Origin: Microcebus murinus
Taxonomy: Eukaryota; Chordata; Mammalia; Primates; Cheirogaleidae
Length of the DNA stretch: 64,000 bases
Assembly (NCBI RefSeq): GCF_040939455.1
Contig: NC_134126.1
Span: 434,001-498,000 of the forward strand
Direction of reading: 5' to 3'
Shown here: in pieces, positions 1 through 12,700 of the stretch
Position numbering within the stretch: position 1 is the first letter of the stretch
How the letters are laid out: each line of letters begins with the position of its first letter
Made by a program: the position numbers and the translations under genes
The notes under the pieces: generated by a model
The model's input: only the letters and a program-made list of their open reading frames with translations
What the model was told of the DNA's origin: nothing
Database searches by the model: none

Positions 1-3000
1 CGCACTGCGCCCTGCCTGCCCATCTCCCGTATGTCAGTGGACATAGCCAGATCCACACAGCACATCCTCTGCCCGTCTCCCGTGGGTGAGTGGACACAGC
101 CAGATCCGCACTGCGCCCTGCCTGCCCGTCTCCCGTTCGTGAGTGGACACAGCCAGATCCGCACTGCGCCCTGCCTGCCCGTCTCCAGTGGGCGAGTGGA
201 CACAGCCAGGTCCACATTGCGCCCTGCCTGCCCGTCTGCCGTGGGCGAGTGGACACAGCCAGATCCGCACTGCGCCCTGCCTGACCGTCTGCCGTGGGTG
301 AGTGGACACAGCCAGATCCACACTACGCCCTGCCTGTCCGTCTGCCGTGGGCGAGTGGACACAGCCAGATCCGCAATGCGCCCTGCCTGACCATCTGCCA
401 TCGGTGAGTGGGCACAGTCAGATCCGCACTGCGACCTTCCTCCCCGTCTCCCGTGGGTGAGTGGACACAGCCAGATCCGCACTGCGCCCTGACTGCCCGT
501 CTCCCGTGGGTGAGTGGACAGAGCGAGATCCGCACTGCGCACTGCCTGCCCGTCTCCTGTGGGTGAGTGGACACAGTCAGATCCGCACTGCGCCCTGCCT
601 GCCCGTCTATCGTGGGTGAGTGGACACAGCCAGATCCGCACTGCGCCCTGCCTGACTGTCTGCCGTGGGTGAGTGGACACAGCCAGATCCGCACTGCGCC
701 CTGCCTGCCCGACTGCCGTAGGTCAGTGGTCATAGCCAGATCCACACAGCACCCTCTCTGTCCGTCTCCCGTGGGTGAGTGGACACAGCCAGATCCACAC
801 TGCGCCTTGCCTGCCCTTCTTCCGTGGGTGAGTGGACACAGCCAGATCCGCACTGCGCCCTGCCTGCCCGTCTGCCGTGGGTGAGTGGACACAGCCAGAT
901 CCGCACTGCGCCCTGCCTGCCCGTCTCCCGTGGGTGAGTGGACACAGCCAGAACCACACTGCGCCCTGCCTGCCCGTCTATCGTGGGTGAGTGGACACAG
1001 CCAGATCCACACTGCGCCCTGCCTGACCGTCTGCCGTGGGTGAGTGGACACAGCCAGATCCGCACTGCGCCTTGCTTGCCCGTCTGACGTGGGTCAGTGG
1101 ACATAGCCAGATCCACACAGCACCGTCGTTGCCCGTATCCCGTGGGTGAGTGGACACAGCCAAATCCACACAGCGCCTTTTCTAACCGCCTCCCGTGTGT
1201 GAGTGGACACAGCCAGATCCGCACTGCGCCCTGCCTGCCCGACTGCCGTGGGTGACTGGACACAGCCAGATCCGCACTGCGCCCTGCCTGACCGTCTGCC
1301 GTGGGTGAGTGGACACAGCCAGATCCGCACTGCGCCCTGCCTGCCCATCTCCCGTCTGTCAGTGGACATAGCCAGATCCACACAGCACCTCCTATGCCCG
1401 TCTCCCGTGGGTGAGTGGACAGAGCCAGATCCGCACTGCGCCCTGCCTGCCCGTCTCCCGTTCGTGCGTGGACACAGCCAGATCCGCACTGCGCCCTGCC
1501 TGCCCGTCTCCAGTGGGCGAGTGGACACAGCCAGATCCACATTGCGCCCTGCCTGCCCGTCTGCCGTGGGTGTGTGGACACAGCCAGATCCGCACTGCGC
1601 CCTACCTGCCCGTCTCCCGTGGGCGAGTGGACACAGCCAGATCCGCACTGCGCCCTGTCTGCCCGACTGCCGTGGGTGAGTGGACACAGCCAGATCCGCA
1701 CTGCGCCTTGCCTGCACGTCTCCAGTCAGTGAGTGGACACAGCCAGATCCGCACTGCGCCCTGCCTGCCCGTTTCCCGTGGGTGAATGGACACAGCCAGA
1801 TCCGCACTGCGCCCTGCCTGCCCGTCTCCAGTGGGCGAGTGGACACAGCCAGATCCACACTACGCCCTGCCTGCCCGTCTGCCGTGGGCGAGTGGACACA
1901 GCCAGATCCGCACTGCGCCCTGCCTGACCGTCTGCCGTGGGCGAGTGGACACAGCCCGATCCACACTGCGCCCTGCCTGTCCGTCTGCCGTGGGCGAGTG
2001 GACACAGCCAGATCCGCACTGCGCCCTGCCTGCCCGTCTCAAGTGGGCGAGTGGACACAGCCAGATCCGCACTGCGCCCTGCCTGCCCGTCTGCCGTGGG
2101 CACGTGGACACAGCCAGATCCGCACTGCGCCCTGCCTGACCATCTGCCGTGGGTGAGTGGACACAGCCAGATCCGCACTGCGCCCTGCCTGACCGCCTGC
2201 CGTGGGTGAGTGGACACAGCCAGATCCGCACTGCGCCATGCCTGCCCGTCACCCGTGGGAGAGTGGACACAGCCAGATCCGCACTGCGCCCTGCCTGACC
2301 GCCTGCCGTGGGAGAGTGGACACAGCCAGATCCGCACTGCGCCCTGCCTGCCCGTCTCCCGTGGGCGAGTGAACACAGCCAGATCCGCACTGCGCCCTGC
2401 TTGACCGTCTACCGTGGGTGAGTGGACACAGCCAGATCCACACTGTGCCCTGCCTGCCCGTCTGCCGTGGGCGAGTGGACACAGCCAGATCCGCACTGCG
2501 CCCTGCCTGACCGTCTCACGTGGGTGAGTGGACACAGCCAGATCCGCACTGCGCCCTGCCAGCCCGTCTGCCGTGGGTGACTGGACACAGCCAGATCCGC
2601 ACTGCGCCCTGCCTGACCGTATCCCGTGGGTGAGTGGACACAGCCAGATTTGCACTGCGCCTTGCCTGCCCGTCTCACGTGGGTGAGTGGACACAGCCAG
2701 ATCCGCACTGCGCCCTACCTGCCCGTCTCCCGTGGGTGAGTGGACACAGCCAGATCCACACTGCGCCCTGCCTGCCCGTCTGCCGTGGGCGAGTGGACAC
2801 AGCCAGATCCGCACTGCGCACTGCCTGACCCTCTGCCGTGGGCGAGTGGACACAGCCAGATCCGCACTGCGCACTGCCTGACCGTCTGCCGTGGGTGAGT
2901 CGACACAGCCAGATCCGTACTGCGCCCTGCCTGACCGCCTGCCGTCGGTGAGTGGACACAGCCAGATCCGCACTGCGCCCTGCCAGCCCGTCTACCGTGG

Positions 3001-3175
3001 ATGAGTGGACACAGCCAGATCCACACTGCGCCCTGACTGCCCGTCTGCCGTGGGTGAGTGGACACAGCCAGATCCGCACTGCGCCCTGCCTGACCCTCTC
3101 CCGTGGGTGAGTGGACACAGCCAGATCCGCACTGCGCCCTGCTTGCCCGTCTCCCGTTGGTGAGTGGACACAGCC
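1..3175. repeat. Higher-order repeat, 83-monomer register, copy A1 (left end outside window)
   Basis: This stretch reappears at +4,399 bp (exactly 83 x 53) as 4400-7574, and again at +11,288 as 11289-14463. The first mismatch ending the match to copy A2 is at 3176 (A here, T at 7575), and the sequences separate fully by about 3199. The only other difference I noticed over more than 3 kb is 2096 G here against 6495 A in A2, so identity is above 99.9 % by eye. The block starts at or before base 1, so its true left boundary is not visible. Strongly divergent monomers near 31, 715, 1090 and 1355 serve as internal landmarks. Confidence 0.93.
31..1410. repeat. Cluster of divergent GACATAGCC monomers, copy 1
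   Basis: Four monomers beginning near 31, 713, 1089 and 1350 depart from the consensus together. They have GTCAGTGG in place of GTGAGTGG, GACATAGCC (GTCATAGCC at 726) in place of GACACAGCC, and CCACACAGCAC in place of CCGCACTGCGC. A partly related monomer near 1163 has AAATCCACACAGCGCC followed by TTTTCTAACCGCC. They keep the 53-bp length. The changes remove CpGs and add A/T, so these look like old, decayed monomers carried inside the amplified unit. Confidence 0.88.
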
Positions 3176-4855
3176 AGATCCGCACTGCGCCCTGCCTGAC
3201 CGCCTGCCGTGGGTGAGTGGACACAGCCAGATCCGCACTGTGCCCTGCCTGCCCGTCTCCCGTGGGCGAGTGGACACAGCCAGATCCGCACTGCGCCCTG
3301 CTTGACCGTCTGCCGTGGGTGAGTGGACACAGCCAGATCCACACTGCGCCCTGCCTGCCTGTCTGCCGTGGGTCAGTGGACACAGCCAGATCCGCACTGC
3401 GCCCTGCCTGACCGTCTCCCGTGGGTGAGTGGACACAGCCAGATCCGCACTGCGCCCTGCCTGCCCGTCTGCCGTGGGTGACTGGACACAGCCAGATCCG
3501 CACTGCGCCCTGCCTGACCGTCTCCCGTGGGTGAGTGGACACAGCCAGATCCGCACTGCGCCTTGCCTGCCAGTCTCACGTGGGTGAGTGGACACAGCCA
3601 GATCCGCACTGCGCCCTGCCTGACCGCCTGCCGTGGGTGAGTGGACACAGCCAGATCCGCACTGCGCCCTGCCTGCCCGTAACCCGTGGGCGAGTGGACA
3701 CAGCCAGATCCGCACTGCGCCCTGCCTGACCGCCTGCCGTGGGCGAGTGGACACAGCCAGATCCGCACTGCGCACTGCCTGACCGTCTGCCGTGGGCGAG
3801 TGGACACACCCAGATCCGCACTGCGCACTGCCTGACCGTGTGCCGTGGGTGAGTCGACACAGCCAGATCCGTACTGCGCCCTGCCTGACCGCCTGCCGTC
3901 GGTGAGTGGACACAGCCAGATCCGCACTGCGCCCTGCCTGCCCGTCTACCGTGGGTGAGTGGACACAGCCAGATCCACACTGCGCCCTGACTGCCCGTCT
4001 GCCGTTTGTGAGTGGACACAGCCAGATCCGCACTGCTCCCTGCCTGACCCTCTCCCGTGGGTGAGTGGACACAGCCAGATCCGCACTGCGCCCTGCCTGC
4101 CCGTCTCCCGTGGGTGAGTGGACACAGCCAGATCCGCACTGCACGATGCCTGCCCGTATCCCGTGGGCGAGTGGACACAGCCAGATCCGCACTGCGCGCT
4201 GCCTGCCCTTCTGTCTTGGGCGAGTGGACACAGCCATATCCGCACTGCGCCCTGCCTGCCCGTCTCCCGTGGGTGATTGGACACCGCCAGATCCGCACTG
4301 CGCCTTGCCTGCCCTTCCACCGTGGGTGAGTGGACACAGCCAGATCCGCACTGCGGCCTGCCTGCCCCTATGCCGTGGGTGAGTGGACACAGCCAGATCC
4401 GCACTGCGCCCTGCCTGCCCATCTCCCGTATGTCAGTGGACATAGCCAGATCCACACAGCACATCCTCTGCCCGTCTCCCGTGGGTGAGTGGACACAGCC
4501 AGATCCGCACTGCGCCCTGCCTGCCCGTCTCCCGTTCGTGAGTGGACACAGCCAGATCCGCACTGCGCCCTGCCTGCCCGTCTCCAGTGGGCGAGTGGAC
4601 ACAGCCAGGTCCACATTGCGCCCTGCCTGCCCGTCTGCCGTGGGCGAGTGGACACAGCCAGATCCGCACTGCGCCCTGCCTGACCGTCTGCCGTGGGTGA
4701 GTGGACACAGCCAGATCCACACTACGCCCTGCCTGTCCGTCTGCCGTGGGCGAGTGGACACAGCCAGATCCGCAATGCGCCCTGCCTGACCATCTGCCAT
4801 CGGTGAGTGGGCACAGTCAGATCCGCACTGCGACCTTCCTCCCCGTCTCCCGTGG
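3160..4855. repeat. 1.7-kb block, copy C1
   Basis: This block matches about 9254-10949 with offset 6,094 bp (115 monomers minus one base). The match is looser than the other zone I copies, with several scattered substitutions such as 4144 A in GCACGATGCC against GCACGCTGCC near 10238. The copy event is therefore probably older, or has been partly overwritten. Its right part (4109-4855) was also copied a second time within 10998-16747. The left edge is approximate. Confidence 0.8.
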
Positions 4856-5810
4856 GTGAGTGGACACAGCCAGATCCGCACTGCGCCCTGACTGCCCGTC
4901 TCCCGTGGGTGAGTGGACAGAGCGAGATCCGCACTGCGCACTGCCTGCCCGTCTCCTGTGGGTGAGTGGACACAGTCAGATCCGCACTGCGCCCTGCCTG
5001 CCCGTCTATCGTGGGTGAGTGGACACAGCCAGATCCGCACTGCGCCCTGCCTGACTGTCTGCCGTGGGTGAGTGGACACAGCCAGATCCGCACTGCGCCC
5101 TGCCTGCCCGACTGCCGTAGGTCAGTGGTCATAGCCAGATCCACACAGCACCCTCTCTGTCCGTCTCCCGTGGGTGAGTGGACACAGCCAGATCCACACT
5201 GCGCCTTGCCTGCCCTTCTTCCGTGGGTGAGTGGACACAGCCAGATCCGCACTGCGCCCTGCCTGCCCGTCTGCCGTGGGTGAGTGGACACAGCCAGATC
5301 CGCACTGCGCCCTGCCTGCCCGTCTCCCGTGGGTGAGTGGACACAGCCAGAACCACACTGCGCCCTGCCTGCCCGTCTATCGTGGGTGAGTGGACACAGC
5401 CAGATCCACACTGCGCCCTGCCTGACCGTCTGCCGTGGGTGAGTGGACACAGCCAGATCCGCACTGCGCCTTGCTTGCCCGTCTGACGTGGGTCAGTGGA
5501 CATAGCCAGATCCACACAGCACCGTCGTTGCCCGTATCCCGTGGGTGAGTGGACACAGCCAAATCCACACAGCGCCTTTTCTAACCGCCTCCCGTGTGTG
5601 AGTGGACACAGCCAGATCCGCACTGCGCCCTGCCTGCCCGACTGCCGTGGGTGACTGGACACAGCCAGATCCGCACTGCGCCCTGCCTGACCGTCTGCCG
5701 TGGGTGAGTGGACACAGCCAGATCCGCACTGCGCCCTGCCTGCCCATCTCCCGTCTGTCAGTGGACATAGCCAGATCCACACAGCACCTCCTATGCCCGT
5801 CTCCCGTGGG
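4428..5810. repeat. Cluster of divergent GACATAGCC monomers, copy 2
   Basis: The same divergent monomers as at 31-1410 recur at +4,399 bp, near 4430, 5112, 5488 and 5749, with the same private bases (for example the GTGGTCATAGCC variant). Their conserved order shows that the 83-monomer unit was copied as a block. Confidence 0.88.
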
Positions 5811-8279
5811 TGAGTGGACAGAGCCAGATCCGCACTGCGCCCTGCCTGCCCGTCTCCCGTTCGTGCGTGGACACAGCCAGATCCGCACTGCGCCCTGCCT
5901 GCCCGTCTCCAGTGGGCGAGTGGACACAGCCAGATCCACATTGCGCCCTGCCTGCCCGTCTGCCGTGGGTGTGTGGACACAGCCAGATCCGCACTGCGCC
6001 CTACCTGCCCGTCTCCCGTGGGCGAGTGGACACAGCCAGATCCGCACTGCGCCCTGTCTGCCCGACTGCCGTGGGTGAGTGGACACAGCCAGATCCGCAC
6101 TGCGCCTTGCCTGCACGTCTCCAGTCAGTGAGTGGACACAGCCAGATCCGCACTGCGCCCTGCCTGCCCGTTTCCCGTGGGTGAATGGACACAGCCAGAT
6201 CCGCACTGCGCCCTGCCTGCCCGTCTCCAGTGGGCGAGTGGACACAGCCAGATCCACACTACGCCCTGCCTGCCCGTCTGCCGTGGGCGAGTGGACACAG
6301 CCAGATCCGCACTGCGCCCTGCCTGACCGTCTGCCGTGGGCGAGTGGACACAGCCCGATCCACACTGCGCCCTGCCTGTCCGTCTGCCGTGGGCGAGTGG
6401 ACACAGCCAGATCCGCACTGCGCCCTGCCTGCCCGTCTCAAGTGGGCGAGTGGACACAGCCAGATCCGCACTGCGCCCTGCCTGCCCGTCTGCCATGGGC
6501 ACGTGGACACAGCCAGATCCGCACTGCGCCCTGCCTGACCATCTGCCGTGGGTGAGTGGACACAGCCAGATCCGCACTGCGCCCTGCCTGACCGCCTGCC
6601 GTGGGTGAGTGGACACAGCCAGATCCGCACTGCGCCATGCCTGCCCGTCACCCGTGGGAGAGTGGACACAGCCAGATCCGCACTGCGCCCTGCCTGACCG
6701 CCTGCCGTGGGAGAGTGGACACAGCCAGATCCGCACTGCGCCCTGCCTGCCCGTCTCCCGTGGGCGAGTGAACACAGCCAGATCCGCACTGCGCCCTGCT
6801 TGACCGTCTACCGTGGGTGAGTGGACACAGCCAGATCCACACTGTGCCCTGCCTGCCCGTCTGCCGTGGGCGAGTGGACACAGCCAGATCCGCACTGCGC
6901 CCTGCCTGACCGTCTCACGTGGGTGAGTGGACACAGCCAGATCCGCACTGCGCCCTGCCAGCCCGTCTGCCGTGGGTGACTGGACACAGCCAGATCCGCA
7001 CTGCGCCCTGCCTGACCGTATCCCGTGGGTGAGTGGACACAGCCAGATTTGCACTGCGCCTTGCCTGCCCGTCTCACGTGGGTGAGTGGACACAGCCAGA
7101 TCCGCACTGCGCCCTACCTGCCCGTCTCCCGTGGGTGAGTGGACACAGCCAGATCCACACTGCGCCCTGCCTGCCCGTCTGCCGTGGGCGAGTGGACACA
7201 GCCAGATCCGCACTGCGCACTGCCTGACCCTCTGCCGTGGGCGAGTGGACACAGCCAGATCCGCACTGCGCACTGCCTGACCGTCTGCCGTGGGTGAGTC
7301 GACACAGCCAGATCCGTACTGCGCCCTGCCTGACCGCCTGCCGTCGGTGAGTGGACACAGCCAGATCCGCACTGCGCCCTGCCAGCCCGTCTACCGTGGA
7401 TGAGTGGACACAGCCAGATCCACACTGCGCCCTGACTGCCCGTCTGCCGTGGGTGAGTGGACACAGCCAGATCCGCACTGCGCCCTGCCTGACCCTCTCC
7501 CGTGGGTGAGTGGACACAGCCAGATCCGCACTGCGCCCTGCTTGCCCGTCTCCCGTTGGTGAGTGGACACAGCCTGATCCGCACTGCGCCCTGCCTGCCC
7601 GTCTCCCGTGGGTGAGTGGACACTGCCAGATCCGCACTGCACGCTGCCTGCCCGTCTCCCGTGGGAGAGTGGACACAGCCAGATCCGCACTGCGCGCTGC
7701 CTGCCCGTCTGTCGTGGGCGAGTGGACACAGCCATATCCGCACTACGCCCTGCCTGACCGTCTGCCGTGGGTGAGCGGACACAGCCAGATCCACACTGCG
7801 CCCTGCCTGCCCGTCTGCCGTTGGCGAGCGGACACAGCCAGATCCGCACTGCGCACTGCCTGACCGTCTGCCGTGGGTGAGTGGACACAGCCAGATCCGC
7901 ACTGCGCCCTGCCTGCCAGTCTCCCGTCAGTTAGTGGACCCAGCCAGATCCGCACAGCGCCCTGCCTGCCCGTCTCCTGTGGGTGAGTGGACACAGCCAG
8001 ATCCGCACTGCGCCCTGCCTGCCCGTCTGCCGTGGGTGAGTGGACACAGCCAGATCCGCACTGCGACTTGCCTGCCCGTCTCCCGTCAGTGAGTGGACAC
8101 AGCCAGATCCGCACTGCGCCCTGCCTGCCCGTCTCCCGTGGGCGAGTGGACACAGCCAGATCCGCACTGCGCCCTGCCTGCCCGTCTCCAGTGGGCGAGT
8201 GGACACAGGCAGATCCACACTGCGCCCTGCCTGCCCGTCTGCCGTGGGCGAGTGGACACAGCCAGATCCGCACTGCGCC

Positions 8280-8520
8280 CTGCCTGACCGTCTGCCATGG
8301 GCGAGTGGACACACCAGATCCACACTGCGCCGTGCCTGTCCGTCTGCCGTGGGCGAGTGGACACAGCCAGATCCGCACTGCGCCCTGCCTTGACCGCCAG
8401 CCGTGGGTGAGTGGACACAGCCAGATCCGCACTGCGCCCTGCCTGCCCGTCTCCCGTGGGCGAGTGGACACAGCCAGATCCGCACTGCGCCCTGCCTGAC
8501 CGCCTCCGTGGGTGAGTGGA
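8280..8520. repeat. Three one-base indels breaking the 53-bp register
   Basis: Within five monomers there are three length changes. GGACACACCAGATC near 8307-8320 lacks one G. CTGCCTTGACCGCCAGCCG near 8386-8404 has one extra T. GACCGCCTCCGTGGG near 8498-8512 lacks one G. The net change is -1 base, which explains why the downstream copy offset is 6,889 and not 6,890. The same three changes recur at 15176-15409, so they predate that duplication. In an array with about a dozen independent indels in 1,200 monomers, such a cluster is unusual. Confidence 0.88.
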
Positions 8521-9253
8521 CACAGCCAGTTCCGCACTGCGCCCTGCCTACCCGTCTCCCGTGGGCGAGTGGACACAGCCAGATCCGCACTGCGCCCTGC
8601 CTGCCCTTCTGCCGTGGGTGAGTGGACACAGCCAGATCCGCACCGCGCCCTGCCTGCCCTTCTCCCGTCAGTGAGTGGACACAGCCAGATCCACACTGCG
8701 CCCTGCCTGCCCATGTCCCGTGGGTGAGTGGACACAGCCAGATCCGCACTGCGCCCTGCCTGCCCGTCTCCCGTGGACGAGTGGACACAGCCAGATCCAC
8801 ACTGCGCCCTGCCTGACCGTCTCCCGTGGGTGAGTGGACACAGCCAGATCCGCACTGCGCCCTGCCTGACCGTCTCCCGTCGGTGAGTGGACACAGCCAG
8901 ATCCGCACTGCGCCTTGCCTGCCCGTCTCACGTGGGTGAGTGGACACAGCCAGATCCGCACTGCGCCCTACCTGCCCGTCTCCCGTGGGTGAGTGGACAC
9001 AGCCAGATCCACACTGCGCACTGCCTGACCGTCTGCCGTGGGTGAGTCGACACACCCAGATCCGTACTGCGCCCTGCCTGACCGCCTGCCGTGGGTGAGT
9101 GGACACAGCCAGATCCGCACTGTGCACTGCCTGACCGTCTGCCGTGGGTGAGTGGACACAGCCAGATCCGCACTGCGCCCTGCCTGACCGCCTGCCGTGG
9201 GTGAGTGGACACAGCCAGATCCGCACTGCGCCCTGCCTGCCCGTCACCCGTGG

Positions 9254-10949
9254 GCGAGTGGACACAGCCAGACCCGCACTGCGCCCTGCCTGACCGCCTG
9301 CCGTGGGTGAGTGGACACAGCCAGATCCGCACTGAGCCCTGCCTGCCCGTCTCCCGTGGGCGAGTGGACACAGCCAGATCCGCACTGCGCCCTGCTTGAC
9401 CGTCTGCCGTGGGTGAGTGGACACAGCCAGATCCACACTGCGCCCTGCCTGCCTGTCTGCCGTGGGTGAGTGGACACAGCCAGATCCGCACTGCGCCCTG
9501 CCTGACCGTCTCCCGTGGGTGAGTGGACACAGCCAGATCCGCACTGCGCCCTGCCTGCCCGTCTGCCGTGTGTGACTGGACACAGCCAGATCCGCACTGC
9601 GCCCTGCCTGACCGTCTCCCGTGGGTGAGTGGACACAGCCAGATCCGCACTGCACCTTGCCTGCCAGTCTCACGTGGGTGAGTGGACACAGCCAGATCCG
9701 CACTGCGCCCTGCCTGACCGCCTGCCGTGGGTGAGTGGACACAGCCAGATGCGCACTGCGCCCTGCCTGCCCGTAAACCGTGGGCGAGTGGACACAGCCA
9801 GATCCGCACTGCGCCCTGCCTGACCGCCTGCCGTAGGCGAGTGGACACAGCCAGATCCGCACTGCGCACTGCCTGACCGTCTGCCGTGGGCGAGTGGACA
9901 CACCCAGATCCGCACTGCGCACTGCCTGACCGTGTGCCGTGGGTGAGTCGACACAGCCAGATCCGTACTGCGCCCTGCCTGACCGCCTGCCGTCGGTGAG
10001 TGGACACAGCCAGATCCGCACTGCGCCCTGCCTGCCCGTCTACCGTGGGTGAGTGGACACAGCCAGATCCACACTGCGCCCTGACTGCCCGTCTGCCGTT
10101 TGTGAGTGGACACAGCCAGATCCGCACTGCTCCCTGCCTGACCCTCTCCCGTGGGTGAGTGGACACAGCCATATCCGCACTGCGCCCTGCCTGCCCGTCT
10201 CCCGTGGGTGAGTGGACACAGCCAGATCCGCACTGCACGCTGCCTGCCCGTATCCCGTAGGCGAGTGGACACAGCCAGATCCGCACTGCGCGCTGCCTGC
10301 CCTTCTGTCTTGGGCGAGTGGACACAGCCATATCCGCACTGCGCCCTGCCTGCCCGTCTCCCGTGGGTGATTGGACACCGCCAGATCCGCACTGCGCCTT
10401 GCCTGCCCTTCCACCGTGGGTAAGTGGACACAGCCAGATCCGCACTGCAGCCTGCCTGCCCCTATGCCGTGGGTGAGTGGATACAGCCAGATCCGCACTG
10501 CGCCCTGCCTGCCCATCTCCCGTCTGTCAGTGGACATAGCCAGATCCACACAGAACATCCTCTGCCCGTCTCCCGTGGGTGAGTGGACACAGCCAGATCC
10601 GCACTGCGCCCTGCCTGCCCGTCTCCCGTTCGTGAGTGGACACAGCCAGATCCGCACTGCGCCCTGCCTGCCCGTCTCCAGTGGGCGAGTGGACACAGCC
10701 AGGTCCACATTGCGCCCTGCCTGCCCGTCTGCCGTGGGCGAGTGGACACAGCCAGATCCGCACTGCGCCCTGCCTGACCGTCTGCCGTGGGTGAGTGGAC
10801 ACAGCCAGATCCACACTACGCCCTGCCTGTCCGTCTGCCGTGGGCGAGTGGACACAGCCAGATCCGCAATGCGCCCTGCCTGACCATCTGCCATCGGTGA
10901 GTGGACACAGTCAGATCCGCACTGCGACCTTCCTCCCCGTCTCCCGTGG
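9254..10949. repeat. 1.7-kb block, copy C2
   Basis: This is the partner of about 3160-4855 at +6,094 bp. It ends at 10949, just before a single monomer (about 10950-10997) that belongs to neither neighbouring copy, after which the 5.75-kb block begins. It overlaps the right end of the upstream 5.75-kb block (to 9858), as expected where one duplication was laid over another. The left edge is approximate. Confidence 0.78.
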
Positions 10950-11744
10950 GTGAGTGGACACAGCCAGATCCACACTGCGCCCTGCCTGCCCGTCTGCCGT
11001 GGGTGAGTGGACACAGCCAGATCCGCACTGCACGATGCCTGCCCGTATCCCGTGGGCGAGTGGACACAGCCAGATCCGCACTGCGCGCTGCCTGCCCTTC
11101 TGTCTTGGGCGAGTGGACACAGCCATATCCGCACTGCGCCCTGCCTGCCCGTCTCCCGTGGGTGATTGGACACCGCCAGATCCGCACTGCGCCTTGCCTG
11201 CCCTTCCACCGTGGGTGAGTGGACACAGCCAGATCCGCACTGCGGCCTGCCTGCCCCTATGCCGTGGGTGAGTGGACACAGCCAGATCCGCACTGCGCCC
11301 TGCCTGCCCATCTCCCGTATGTCAGTGGACATAGCCAGATCCACACAGCACATCCTCTGCCCGTCTCCCGTGGGTGAGTGGACACAGCCAGATCCGCACT
11401 GCGCCCTGCCTGCCCGTCTCCCGTTCGTGAGTGGACACAGCCAGATCCGCACTGCGCCCTGCCTGCCCGTCTCCAGTGGGCGAGTGGACACAGCCAGGTC
11501 CACATTGCGCCCTGCCTGCCCGTCTGCCGTGGGCGAGTGGACACAGCCAGATCCGCACTGCGCCCTGCCTGACCGTCTGCCGTGGGTGAGTGGACACAGC
11601 CAGATCCACACTACGCCCTGCCTGTCCGTCTGCCGTGGGCGAGTGGACACAGCCAGATCCGCAATGCGCCCTGCCTGACCATCTGCCATCGGTGAGTGGG
11701 CACAGTCAGATCCGCACTGCGACCTTCCTCCCCGTCTCCCGTGG
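10203..11744. repeat. Local 15-monomer tandem duplication
   Basis: Bases 10203-10949 and 10998-11744 are both descendants of 4109-4855 and lie 795 bp apart (exactly 15 x 53). About 14 monomers are shared, and one unmatched, chimeric-looking monomer at 10950-10997 separates them. Differences between the two, for example TGGATACAGCC near 10480 and CACAGAACATCC near 10550 in the first copy, show that they diverged after duplication or came from different donors. The arrangement fits two copy events meeting at this point. Confidence 0.85.
10518..10560. repeat. Divergent GACATAGCC monomer, singleton
   Basis: This is one divergent monomer with CTGTCAGTGGACATAGCC and the private CCACACAGAACATCC. 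It belongs to block C2 and corresponds to the monomer near 4430. The GAAC change is not seen in the other copies. Confidence 0.8.
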
Positions 11745-12700
11745 GTGAGTGGACACAGCCAGATCCGCACTGCGCCCTGACTGCCCGTCTCCCGTGGGTG
11801 AGTGGACAGAGCGAGATCCGCACTGCGCACTGCCTGCCCGTCTCCTGTGGGTGAGTGGACACAGTCAGATCCGCACTGCGCCCTGCCTGCCCGTCTATCG
11901 TGGGTGAGTGGACACAGCCAGATCCGCACTGCGCCCTGCCTGACTGTCTGCCGTGGGTGAGTGGACACAGCCAGATCCGCACTGCGCCCTGCCTGCCCGA
12001 CTGCCGTAGGTCAGTGGTCATAGCCAGATCCACACAGCACCCTCTCTGTCCGTCTCCCGTGGGTGAGTGGACACAGCCAGATCCACACTGCGCCTTGCCT
12101 GCCCTTCTTCCGTGGGTGAGTGGACACAGCCAGATCCGCACTGCGCCCTGCCTGCCCGTCTGCCGTGGGTGAGTGGACACAGCCAGATCCGCACTGCGCC
12201 CTGCCTGCCCGTCTCCCGTGGGTGAGTGGACACAGCCAGAACCACACTGCGCCCTGCCTGCCCGTCTATCGTGGGTGAGTGGACACAGCCAGATCCACAC
12301 TGCGCCCTGCCTGACCGTCTGCCGTGGGTGAGTGGACACAGCCAGATCCGCACTGCGCCTTGCTTGCCCGTCTGACGTGGGTCAGTGGACATAGCCAGAT
12401 CCACACAGCACCGTCGTTGCCCGTATCCCGTGGGTGAGTGGACACAGCCAAATCCACACAGCGCCTTTTCTAACCGCCTCCCGTGTGTGAGTGGACACAG
12501 CCAGATCCGCACTGCGCCCTGCCTGCCCGACTGCCGTGGGTGACTGGACACAGCCAGATCCGCACTGCGCCCTGCCTGACCGTCTGCCGTGGGTGAGTGG
12601 ACACAGCCAGATCCGCACTGCGCCCTGCCTGCCCATCTCCCGTCTGTCAGTGGACATAGCCAGATCCACACAGCACCTCCTATGCCCGTCTCCCGTGGGT
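11317..12700. repeat. Cluster of divergent GACATAGCC monomers, copy 3
   Basis: This is the third occurrence of the ordered divergent monomers, near 11319, 12001, 12377 and 12638, at +6,889 bp from copy 2. Spacing and private bases are unchanged. Confidence 0.88.

Larger units (their letters stand above)
4109..9858. repeat. 5.75-kb higher-order block, upstream copy (contains A2)
   Basis: This 5,750-bp interval is repeated with offset 6,889 bp (130 monomers minus one base) at 10998-16747. Edges are set by mismatches at 4108/10997 (C against G) and 9859/16748 (G against A). Its first part, 4400-7574, is also copy A2 of the 83-monomer register. The remainder, 7575-9858, has no match in A1, so the block joins two histories. 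Differences seen from the downstream copy are 6495 A against 13384 G, and 9361 C against 16250 T, the second being a CpG-type change. The one-base deviation from a whole number of monomers comes from three small indels at 8.31-8.50 kb. Confidence 0.93.
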
